From Acidimicrobiaceae bacterium (GTDB lineage: Bacteria; Actinomycetota; Acidimicrobiia; Acidimicrobiales; UBA8592): 11,971 bases of DNA. Each line of letters starts with the position of its first letter. Positions within the stretch are counted from its first letter, which is position 1. This document shows, piece by piece, positions 1-6,232 of this stretch. The notes under the pieces are model-generated. The model searched no databases. It was not told the DNA's origin and saw nothing but the letters and a program-made list of their open reading frames with translations. The stretch lies in assembly GCA_002724825.1 (NCBI GenBank), contig PBPU01000014.1:27702-39672 (forward strand). The letters run 5' to 3'. The position numbers were made by a program, and so were the translations under genes.

Positions 1-217
1 AAATATCTGCTGCGTCCTGATTTTCATTTTCAGCATTATCCCAAAAAACATGATTTTCTATCCACCCATAAGGAGCTGCGATAAGTGGATCAAAAGTGTC
101 TTTGGGCCTTAGATCGCGGGGGGCGAAGATCTGCGTCCAAACCCCTGACGCTCGAAGTAGAGAGACGCTAAATACGAGAATGACTGCGCTACAAGCAATA
201 GGTACCCAAATCGACAT
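1..217 (-). CDS. Partial hypothetical membrane-anchored protein (N-terminal 72 residues)
   Basis: I do not recognise this protein. The frame read leftward from the ATG at 217-215 stays open for 72 codons to the window edge, and an in-frame stop lies a few codons upstream of that ATG, so this is the only ATG start available. Residues about 3-22 are hydrophobic (MSIWVPIACSAVILVFSVSL), followed by a charged segment with Arg, Lys and Asp, and then an acidic, Asn-rich stretch. That pattern suits a signal anchor or a single N-terminal membrane helix with an exported domain. AGGA lies directly against the start codon, which is a poor Shine-Dalgarno spacing, so a leaderless transcript is possible. 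The gene is divergent from the thiolase gene and shares the 218-362 gap with it. A chance open frame cannot be excluded. Confidence 0.5.
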   Translation of the reverse strand, partial: MSIWVPIACSAVILVFSVSLLRASGVWTQIFAPRDLRPKDTFDPLIAAPYGWIENHVFWDNAENENQDAADI

Positions 218-362
218 TCCTAAAAGATAAAACGATGTAGAGGTTTACGCAAACTGAACTATCCATAAATAGTTGATTGGTAGAATATGAAAAGATTCTC
301 CTCGCTAGCGCAACCAGGCCTAATGCCTATTAGCCTAAAAAGATCTAGGATTGGAGGAATAA
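218..362. promoter_or_regulatory. Divergent intergenic region with a near-palindrome
   Basis: This gap separates the left-edge minus-strand gene from the thiolase gene, so it should hold the promoters of both. It contains a near-palindrome at 243-254 (GTTTACGCAAAC, one mismatched pair), a perfect 8-base palindrome at 303-310 (CGCTAGCG) and an imperfect inverted repeat at about 316-336 (AGGCCTAAT with ATTAGCCT). A TAGAAT at 281-286 resembles a -10 box, but no convincing -35 box sits 17 bases upstream. A strong ribosome binding site, GGAGG at 353-357, lies 5 bases before the GTG start at 363. No KstR (TnnAACnnGTTnnA) or KstR2 (AnCAAGnnCTTGnT) consensus was seen. Confidence 0.4.
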
Positions 363-1538
363 GTGGGAGATCCTGTCATAGTTGAAGCGGCACGAACCCC
401 AATTGGAAAAAGGGGAGGCTGGCTCGCAGGGATTATTGCTCCAAATCTCCTTTCTATCGTCCAGCAAGCGGTTCTAAATCGCTCTGGGATTCCCCCTGAA
501 TCTGTAGATCAATTAGTAGGAGGATGCGTTACACAAGCAGGCCAGCAAGCCTCAAATGTCACTAGAAATGCCTGGTTAAGTGCAGATATCGGCTATACCC
601 CTGCGGCTACAACTGTCGATTGTCAATGTGGATCTGGCGCACAAGCGAATGTTTTTGTGCAGGGCCTTATAGCTACTGGGGGGGCAGAAATAGCTATTGG
701 CTGCGGAGTTGAGCAAATGTCCCAAGTCCCTCTCGGAACTGCTGCGCGAGGCGGAGGGGGATATTACAAAGATGCGCAAACCTGGCCATGGGATGACCCA
801 CCAAATGGGCAGTTCGGAGCAGCACAGCGAATAGCCGAAAATAGGGGTATCACAAGATCGCAGCTAGATCAGATCGGTGCCGAATCACAAAGGAAGGCAG
901 CGAAAGCTTGGGATGAAGGAAGATTTGATTTAGAGATAGTCCCTGTCCCAGATGCTCCTCAAATCGATGGAGACGGAACCCCAACGGGTGAGACGCTAAC
1001 TGTAACTAAAGATCAAGGGTTGCGGGCCACAACAGAGGAAAGCCTATCTAAGCTTCGACCTGTTATAGAAGGCGAGCTACATACAGCAGGCACATCATCG
1101 CAAATTTCTGATGGGGCCGCCGCAGTCCTGTGGATGGATAGTGATACGGCTAAAAGAATGGGTGTGGAACCAAGGGCGAAAATTTCATATCACACCATGG
1201 TTGGGGCTGATCCATACTATTTACTCGATGGTCCTGTAGCAGCAACACAGAAAATGTTAGACCAAAGTAAATATTCCATTAGTGACTTTGACCTTTTTGA
1301 ATGTAACGAAGCATTCGCTTCAGTTCTTTTGTCTTGGGCGCAAGTCCATGACATTCCAATGGATAAAGTTAATGTTAATGGAGGAGCAATTGCTCTTGGC
1401 CATCCTGTCGGTTGCACTGGGAGTAGGCTCATCACAACACTGCTTCATGAGCTAGAGCGACAGGATAAGGAATTGGGGTTTGTAACAATGTGCCAAGGTG
1501 GAGCGTTGGGAATAGCTATTGTTATTGAAAGAATTTGA
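363..1538 (+). CDS. fadA5: Steroid 3-ketoacyl-CoA thiolase, FadA5 type
   Basis: This degradative thiolase cleaves a 3-ketoacyl-CoA with free CoA. The start is GTG, supported by GGAGG five bases upstream. The full thiolase signature is visible: nucleophilic Cys89 in CQCGSG, NEAFAS at 315-320, His347 in GHPVGCTGSR and Cys377 in MCQGGALG. The 391 residues, the GGCVTQ segment (53-58), the TSSQISDGAAAVLWMD stretch (244-259) and His347/Cys377 all match my memory of M. tuberculosis FadA5 (Rv3546), which removes acetyl-CoA from the sterol side chain. I judge it closer to FadA5 than to FadA6, the thiolase usually linked to the ring C/D steps. It leads a plus-strand unit with two SDR genes, which suggests successive beta-oxidation steps: the SDR makes the ketone and the thiolase cleaves it. 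The thiolase function is near certain, while its substrate (side chain or ring C/D chain) is inferred. Confidence 0.88.
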   Translation: MGDPVIVEAARTPIGKRGGWLAGIIAPNLLSIVQQAVLNRSGIPPESVDQLVGGCVTQAGQQASNVTRNAWLSADIGYTPAATTVDCQCGSGAQANVFVQGLIATGGAEIAIGCGVEQMSQVPLGTAARGGGGYYKDAQTWPWDDPPNGQFGAAQRIAENRGITRSQLDQIGAESQRKAAKAWDEGRFDLEIVPVPDAPQIDGDGTPTGETLTVTKDQGLRATTEESLSKLRPVIEGELHTAGTSSQISDGAAAVLWMDSDTAKRMGVEPRAKISYHTMVGADPYYLLDGPVAATQKMLDQSKYSISDFDLFECNEAFASVLLSWAQVHDIPMDKVNVNGGAIALGHPVGCTGSRLITTLLHELERQDKELGFVTMCQGGALGIAIVIERI

Positions 1539-1568
1539 AGGCTAAGCAAAACTAGAAAGAGAGACAAT

Positions 1569-2489
1569 ATGCCCAACTACCTCGAAGGAAAAAATATTGC
1601 CATTACAGGAGCTGGATCAGGGATAGGAAAAGCTATTGCTCTTGCTGTTGCAGCCGAAGGAGCAAATATCATCGTTGCTGACTACGGGGTTGCGCTTGAT
1701 GGCTCTGAACCAACAAGTGCAATTGCAGACGCAGTTGCTCAAGAGATAGAAAGTTTAGGGGTTGAAGCCGAAGCAATAGCTGGTGATGTTTCTCATATGG
1801 CAACAGGAGCGGAAGTGGTGGATACGTCTATCAAACGGTGGGGTTCAATTGACGGGGTCGTATGCGTGGCCGGAATTCTTAGAGAACGAATGCTTTTCAA
1901 CATGTCGGAAGAAGAGTGGGATGCTGTAATAGCTGTCCATCTCAAGGGTCATTTCACAATTTATCGGCACGCCATGGCTGCAATGAGGAAGCAGGAGACA
2001 GGGGGAAGTATCGTTGGAATCACAAGTGGAGCATTTACTGCTTCTACTGCCCAACCTAATTATTCGGCTGCAAAAGGTGGGATTGTTAGCTTAACGCGAT
2101 CAGCAGCAATGACTGCGGCTAGCATCAGCCTTCGAGGTGGCCCGCAGATCAATGCAAACTGTATCGCTCCAACAGCCCGAACGAGGATGAGCGAAAAAGT
2201 TCCATTCGAATTCGAAACGGGTGATCCAAGCGATATAGCTCCAATGGCTACTTACCTTCTTTCTGACGCTGGTCGTGAAGTGAATGCACAAATCTACAGC
2301 GTGGTTGGCCGGAGAATTTCAGTTTGGAACCAGCCACGAGAGGTTCGGTCAATGTTTGCTTCTGACCAGTCATGGACACCAGAAGAAATTGAAGAAGTAC
2401 TTCCTAGGACAATTCAGCAGGAAGCCAACCCTTTCATAGAGGATCTTGAACGCCGAATGAAAGAAATGGCTAGTGAGGAAGGAAAGTAA
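1569..2489 (+). CDS. SDR family beta-hydroxyacyl-CoA/hydroxysteroid dehydrogenase (Hsd4A/Rv3548c type)
   Basis: This NAD(P)-dependent short-chain dehydrogenase of 306 residues is longer than the usual 250. The Rossmann motif TGAGSGIG is at 13-20 and the catalytic set is Ser153, Tyr165 and Lys169 (YSAAK). The segment at 102-127, including GILRERMLFNMSEEEWDAV and VHLKG, is typical of the dehydrogenase domain of multifunctional enzyme type 2, in which His replaces the usual Asn. The C-terminal tail (about 250-306) is charged and largely helical, as in that subfamily. By analogy it oxidises a 3-hydroxyacyl-CoA of a steroid-derived chain to the 3-keto form cleaved by the upstream thiolase. Unusually, the common NNAG motif reads CVAG (99-102). 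It starts 30 bases after the thiolase stop, and its TAA abuts the ipdF ATG. Hsd4A and Rv3548c orthology cannot be separated by eye. Confidence 0.82.
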   Translation: MPNYLEGKNIAITGAGSGIGKAIALAVAAEGANIIVADYGVALDGSEPTSAIADAVAQEIESLGVEAEAIAGDVSHMATGAEVVDTSIKRWGSIDGVVCVAGILRERMLFNMSEEEWDAVIAVHLKGHFTIYRHAMAAMRKQETGGSIVGITSGAFTASTAQPNYSAAKGGIVSLTRSAAMTAASISLRGGPQINANCIAPTARTRMSEKVPFEFETGDPSDIAPMATYLLSDAGREVNAQIYSVVGRRISVWNQPREVRSMFASDQSWTPEEIEEVLPRTIQQEANPFIEDLERRMKEMASEEGK

Positions 2490-3269
2490 ATGGTTTCCTC
2501 TGCGCCTTCATATCCCCCAAGTCGTGACCTTCTGAAAGATAAGTCAGTTGTGATCACAGCAGCAGCAGGAACAGGTATTGGATTTGCTACCGCAAAAAGA
2601 TGTTTGGAGGAAGGTGCAAGGGTAATGCTTTCCGACTGGCACGACCGTCGACTTAATGAAGCTGTAAATCAACTGAATTCTGAAGGATACAACGCCGCTA
2701 GCGTTGTATGTGATGTCACTAAAGAGGAGGATGTTCAAGGGTTGATCAGTTCAGCAGAGGAGAGATTTGGCTTAATTGATGTCATGGTCAACAACGCAGG
2801 TCTGGGGGGAGACGACAATCTTGTTGAAATGGAAGATGAACAGTGGAATCGTATTTTGGATGTCACCTTAAACGGCACTATGAGGTGCACTCGGGCTGCA
2901 CTTCGTCATATGGTTGGAAATAAGGCAGGGGTAATTGTAAATAATGCCAGCGTGTTAGGTTGGCGAGCTCAGGCAGGTCAAAGCCATTATGCTGCAGCTA
3001 AGGCAGGCGTTATGGCTTTAACGCGTTGCGCAGCTATCGAAGCTGCTGAATTCGGGGTACGCGTTAATGCTGTCTCACCAAGTTTTGCTAGCCATCCTTT
3101 TCTTGAGAAAGTTAGTGACCCTAAGCTTTTGAAAGCCTTAGAGTCCCAAGAGGCGTTTGGTAGGGGGGCTGAACCTTGGGAAGTAGCCAATGTTATCGTC
3201 TTTTTGGCAAGTGACTTGAGCGGGTATATGACCGGAGAAAGTCTCAGCGTTAGTTCTCAACGGGCTTAA
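2490..3269 (+). CDS. ipdF: IpdF, 5-hydroxy-HIC-CoA dehydrogenase-type SDR
   Basis: This short-chain dehydrogenase of 259 residues closely resembles M. tuberculosis IpdF (Rv3559c). Characteristic features are the unusual cofactor motif TAAAGTGIG (23-31), NNAGLGG (101-107), NNASVLGWRAQ (151-161), the catalytic Ser154/Tyr167/Lys171 (SHYAAAK), AFGRGAEPWEVA (222-233) and a C-terminal TGESLSVSSQ. IpdF oxidises the 5-hydroxyl of 5-OH-HIC-CoA in steroid ring C/D degradation, and acts with IpdC and EchA20 to give COCHEA-CoA in published M. tuberculosis and Rhodococcus work. The ATG follows the preceding TAA with no gap, and the purine-rich run ahead of it (AGGAAGGAAAG) serves as ribosome binding site, so the two genes are cotranslated. 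It converges with the LLM oxidoreductase gene across only 29 bases. Confidence 0.9.
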   Translation: MVSSAPSYPPSRDLLKDKSVVITAAAGTGIGFATAKRCLEEGARVMLSDWHDRRLNEAVNQLNSEGYNAASVVCDVTKEEDVQGLISSAEERFGLIDVMVNNAGLGGDDNLVEMEDEQWNRILDVTLNGTMRCTRAALRHMVGNKAGVIVNNASVLGWRAQAGQSHYAAAKAGVMALTRCAAIEAAEFGVRVNAVSPSFASHPFLEKVSDPKLLKALESQEAFGRGAEPWEVANVIVFLASDLSGYMTGESLSVSSQRA

Positions 3270-3298
3270 CCCGATAATCATCAATAAGGGATATAGTT

Positions 3299-4312
3299 CT
3301 AGAGTAAGAGTTCCGCCATCGTTCGCAACGTGCTCGAATTATTTGCTCCCACAATTAATGTTGTAACGGGAGAATCTTTCCAAAGACTTAGCCTTTCAGC
3401 GATTCGCTCTTTAGGTCCAACGAGAGATATTTCATCAGCAAATGCGCTAGGTACAGCCATGATAGCTTCGTTCCTTTTTCCATTAAGAAAAAGGTTCTGA
3501 ATATTTTTTGCTTCTTCTTCGTAGCCCATCCGCCCCATTAATTCAGTATGAAAATTTCGTTCCTGAGCCCCCATGCCACCGATGTAAAACGCAATAATCG
3601 CTTTCTGAGGCAGGAGGCCATCTTCGATGTTCTCGCAGATATTTACCGTAACGTTGACAGCAATTTCGAAATCCGAAGGAACTATAAAATTCGAAAGATC
3701 AAAGATATCCGGCCTTTCTGGTGAGTAATAGAGCGGAATCCATCCTTGACACATTTCAAATGCTAGAGCAATATTTTTTGGCCCCTCAGCCCCTAACAAA
3801 ATCGGGATATCTGAACGAAGCGGTTCTGTAATTAGCTTTAAAGGCTTTCCTAATCCCCACGAATTAGGTGCTTCATGAGGATAGGGGAGTGGAAACATCG
3901 GCCCATCAGAGACTACCGGGCGCTCACGTTCCCAAATCTCTCGAAGAATCCGAATTGTTTCACGCGTTCTAGTAAGTGGCTTCCCAAATGGTTGCCCATA
4001 CCAGCCTTCAATGACCTGTGGTCCCGATACACCAATTCCTAAACAAAACCTTCCCCCAGATAGTCCATCAAGAGTCATAGCTTGCATCGCCAACGAGGCA
4101 GGTGTTCGAGCACCGAGTTGAGCTATACCGGTAATTAACTTTATTTTTTGTGTGTGGGCACCAACCCAAGAAAGAGGTGTAAAGGCGTCACTACTGTAGC
4201 TTTCTCCCGTCCACAGTGAATCGTATCCGAGACTTTCAGCCTCTATTGCGGTTGGGACAATATCTAATTGCGGCCTTTTGGTCCAATACCCATATTGGGC
4301 TCCGAGCTTCAC
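3299..4312 (-). CDS. LLM class F420-dependent oxidoreductase (Rv3520c-like)
   Basis: This luciferase-like, TIM-barrel flavin/F420 oxidoreductase has 337 residues. It opens MKLGAQYGYW and carries SLWTGESYSSDAFTPLSW (32-49), TLDGLSGGRFCLGIGVSGPQ (80-99), EGWYGQPFGKPLTRTRE (102-118), LGAEGPKN (173-180) and FYIGGMGAQERNFH (242-255). These match my memory of M. tuberculosis Rv3520c, a cholesterol-induced gene whose reaction has not been settled. It uses F420 or FMN hydride chemistry by family, but the substrate is unknown. The start is GTG at 4312-4310, overlapping the upstream MBL gene's TGA as GTGA; only a weak AGG lies upstream, so translation probably depends on coupling. It is the last gene of the minus-strand unit. 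Membership in that unit supports a role in steroid degradation. Confidence 0.88.
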   Translation of the reverse strand: MKLGAQYGYWTKRPQLDIVPTAIEAESLGYDSLWTGESYSSDAFTPLSWVGAHTQKIKLITGIAQLGARTPASLAMQAMTLDGLSGGRFCLGIGVSGPQVIEGWYGQPFGKPLTRTRETIRILREIWERERPVVSDGPMFPLPYPHEAPNSWGLGKPLKLITEPLRSDIPILLGAEGPKNIALAFEMCQGWIPLYYSPERPDIFDLSNFIVPSDFEIAVNVTVNICENIEDGLLPQKAIIAFYIGGMGAQERNFHTELMGRMGYEEEAKNIQNLFLNGKRNEAIMAVPSAFADEISLVGPKERIAERLSLWKDSPVTTLIVGANNSSTLRTMAELLL

Positions 4313-5316
4313 TTCGATGTACCTAGGCGGTACATGCCATCAGCGCTTGGCGGTCCTTCAGTTTCTACCATGCCCTTTTGAACCATATGGACAAGGTGGC
4401 TGTATACCGATTGTCCTGCGGCCATATAAAGAATATGAGGAGTATTGACGTACATTTTCGTGACAAGGTCCGGAATTGCCATAGGCCCTTCCAAGAGGCA
4501 GTTGAGTATCTGCTGCTCTCTATCATGACGATGCGCGATTAGGGACCGAGTGAAACTAATGGGCTCAGGGATCCTCGGCCCATGAGTTGGATAGAAGAAT
4601 TCATCGGTTCTATCTAGAAGAAGGTAGAGACTATCCATGTATTCTCCCATTGCTCCTTCTGGAGATGGGATAACTGAAGTACTCCAACCCATAACATGAT
4701 CGCCAGAGAAGAGGCATCTCTCTTCTTTGAAGCCAAAGCACAGGTGATTCGAAATATGCCCAGGAGTGTGAACAGCTTCAAGAGTCCAAGTTCCTCCTTT
4801 AATAAGGTCTCCATGCCCGACTTCTATATCTGGATTGAAGGCCATATCGCCAGGTTCATCTTGTTCGTGTTCATTCTCATCATCGCTCGGGAATGCCATA
4901 CTTTTTTTGAGTTCTTCTAACTCTTCAGGTGTAGGCAACAGTATGTCCCAAGTAGTCGGTTTTGATCGCAAAACCTCTTCTTCTGGCAGCACAGGGTGCC
5001 GGCCAAACCCATAAATTGGTGCTCCAGTTGCTGTCTGCAGTGCTCGGCTTGCAGGAGAATGATCCTTATGCGTATGAGTAACTACAATATGAGATATTTC
5101 CTCTCCGGGTAAACCTTCGAGTATGGCATCTACGTGGGCATCGTTTTCAGGGCCTGGGTCAATAACGGCGACTTGACCTCTCCCGATGATGTAGGTTCCT
5201 GTTCCAGTGAATGTGAACCGACCAGGATTGTTGGCAATAACACGTCGAACTGATGGAGATATTTCTACAACCTTTCCATATTCTGGGTCAATGTCAGTAA
5301 CATATGGGATCGTCAC
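4309..5316 (-). CDS. MBL-fold metallo-hydrolase with C-terminal winged helix (LACTB2-like)
   Basis: This metallo-beta-lactamase-fold hydrolase has 335 residues. All metal ligands are visible: His81, His83, Asp85 and His86 in THTHKDH, His186 in HTPGH, Asp206 in SGDH and His245 in PTHG. The C-terminal part (about 265-332) reads as a winged-helix domain like those of LACTB2-type proteins. Such proteins hydrolyse esters, thioesters or phosphodiesters, so the substrate cannot be read from the fold. An acidic, probably disordered insertion lies at about 128-160 (EELEELKK, then DDENEHEQDEPGD). The GTG start at 5316-5314 overlaps the upstream SDR stop (GTGA) and has only a weak GAAAG ahead of it. Its tight coupling to two steroid-type genes suggests that it acts on a CoA ester or lactone in this pathway, which is inference. 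I know of no mycobacterial cholesterol-locus counterpart. Confidence 0.85.
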   Translation of the reverse strand: MTIPYVTDIDPEYGKVVEISPSVRRVIANNPGRFTFTGTGTYIIGRGQVAVIDPGPENDAHVDAILEGLPGEEISHIVVTHTHKDHSPASRALQTATGAPIYGFGRHPVLPEEEVLRSKPTTWDILLPTPEELEELKKSMAFPSDDENEHEQDEPGDMAFNPDIEVGHGDLIKGGTWTLEAVHTPGHISNHLCFGFKEERCLFSGDHVMGWSTSVIPSPEGAMGEYMDSLYLLLDRTDEFFYPTHGPRIPEPISFTRSLIAHRHDREQQILNCLLEGPMAIPDLVTKMYVNTPHILYMAAGQSVYSHLVHMVQKGMVETEGPPSADGMYRLGTSK

Positions 5317-6104
5317 GATTGATTACTTTCAAATGCGGTCGTAGCAGATAGGTAGGAAGGCTTTTCTCCTCCACCATGGATAACAAGATTTGATCCCGAT
5401 ATCCAATTAGATGCTTCTGAGGCTACGAATAGGCATGCATTAGCAACATCTTCTGGGTCTCCCAATCGTCTCATTGGGATGGTTTTTTCTATTTCAGAAA
5501 CACTTTCATCATCTCCATAAAAAGCTCGGCTGTCCTCTGTGAGGATTAATCCTGCAGTCACTGAGACAACTCGAATCTCCGGACCCCATTCTAGGGCTAA
5601 TGTCTCCGTAGCATTAAGTAGGCCAGCTTTCGCGGCGCCATAAGCCACTCCCATAGGGTTCGCCCGCATTCCGCTCACACTTGAGATGTTGATGATCAGC
5701 CCACCGTCACCTTTGTCAATCATCGCTTTCCTAGCCATTTGAGCGAAAATCAAAGGTGCTACAAGATTGAGATCAATTACACTTTTTGTAAATCGTTCTG
5801 AGGCTGAACTCGAGTCAGCTGGAGGCGCTCCACCAGCGTTATTTACCAGTATGTCTAAACGGCCATAGGTGGCTATGCAGTAATCGATTAGCGCCATGAT
5901 TTGAGAGCTTTCTCTAACGTCACACTGGAAGTAGTCAGCGATGCTCTCTCCGACTTGAATGGTTTCCTGAGGTTGGGTTCGGGCACAAATTATTACTTTG
6001 GCTTTTTCTTTTAGGAAACTTTGAGCGATTTGTTTCCCTATTCCTTTGGTCCCACCCGTAACGATGACGACCTTATCTGCAATACCACTATCAGGATTTG
6101 CCAT
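5313..6104 (-). CDS. SDR family oxidoreductase (Rv3549c-like)
   Basis: This classical short-chain dehydrogenase has 263 residues: TGGTKGIG at 16-23, NNAG at 88-91, Ser142, Tyr155 and Lys159 (YGAAK), and a C-terminal ISGSNLVIHGGGEKPSYL (235-252). That ending and the GLILTEDSRAFYGDDE segment (185-200) recall M. tuberculosis Rv3549c, a KstR2-regulon SDR encoded beside echA20 whose step is not established. It probably oxidises or reduces a hydroxyl or keto group on a CoA-linked steroid fragment. The ATG is at 6104-6102, with AGGGGG about 4-5 bases upstream on the minus strand. It is the first gene of the minus-strand unit and is divergent from ipdA. The last dozen residues (after SYLSA) are unlike the core and may be a lineage-specific tail. 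Confidence 0.85.
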   Translation of the reverse strand: MANPDSGIADKVVIVTGGTKGIGKQIAQSFLKEKAKVIICARTQPQETIQVGESIADYFQCDVRESSQIMALIDYCIATYGRLDILVNNAGGAPPADSSSASERFTKSVIDLNLVAPLIFAQMARKAMIDKGDGGLIINISSVSGMRANPMGVAYGAAKAGLLNATETLALEWGPEIRVVSVTAGLILTEDSRAFYGDDESVSEIEKTIPMRRLGDPEDVANACLFVASEASNWISGSNLVIHGGGEKPSYLSATTAFESNQS

Positions 6105-6232
6105 ATGGCCCCCTATTTGATCAAAGTATTAAAAAATGTTGCTTTCCTTATTGTGGCAGATCGAGGGAAGAATTGAGATAACCTTTTTAGTTATCCGGGA
6201 AATATAGACTTTCCGCGATCATGGGAGAACCA
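6105..6232. promoter_or_regulatory. Divergent SDR/ipdA control region with two inverted repeats
   Basis: This 128-base gap must hold the promoters of the minus-strand unit and of the ipdA unit. It contains a perfect 10-base palindrome at 6116-6125 (TTTGATCAAA), 12 bases before the SDR start, and a perfect inverted repeat at 6177-6195 with 6-base arms GATAAC and GTTATC around 7 bases. The second repeat lies about 40 bases ahead of the preferred ipdA start. Either could be an operator, and the larger one could also form a weak hairpin in the ipdA leader. GGGAG at 6223-6227 is the ribosome binding site for the ATG at 6233. No KstR2 consensus was seen. Confidence 0.45.

Noticed and set aside
281..286. 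TAGAAT resembling a -10 box upstream of the thiolase
   Set aside because: No -35 match at 16-18 bases upstream; a single hexamer in an A+T-rich gap is weak evidence.
3261..3273. CGGG-CTTAA-CCCG hairpin at the ipdF stop codon, between convergent genes
   Set aside because: The stem is only 4 base pairs and no T run follows in either direction, so I do not call it a terminator.
4696..4920. 74-codon plus-strand frame inside the MBL gene
   Set aside because: It is antisense to the metal-binding hydrolase and its hydrophobic look is a by-product of the opposite strand; no support as a gene.
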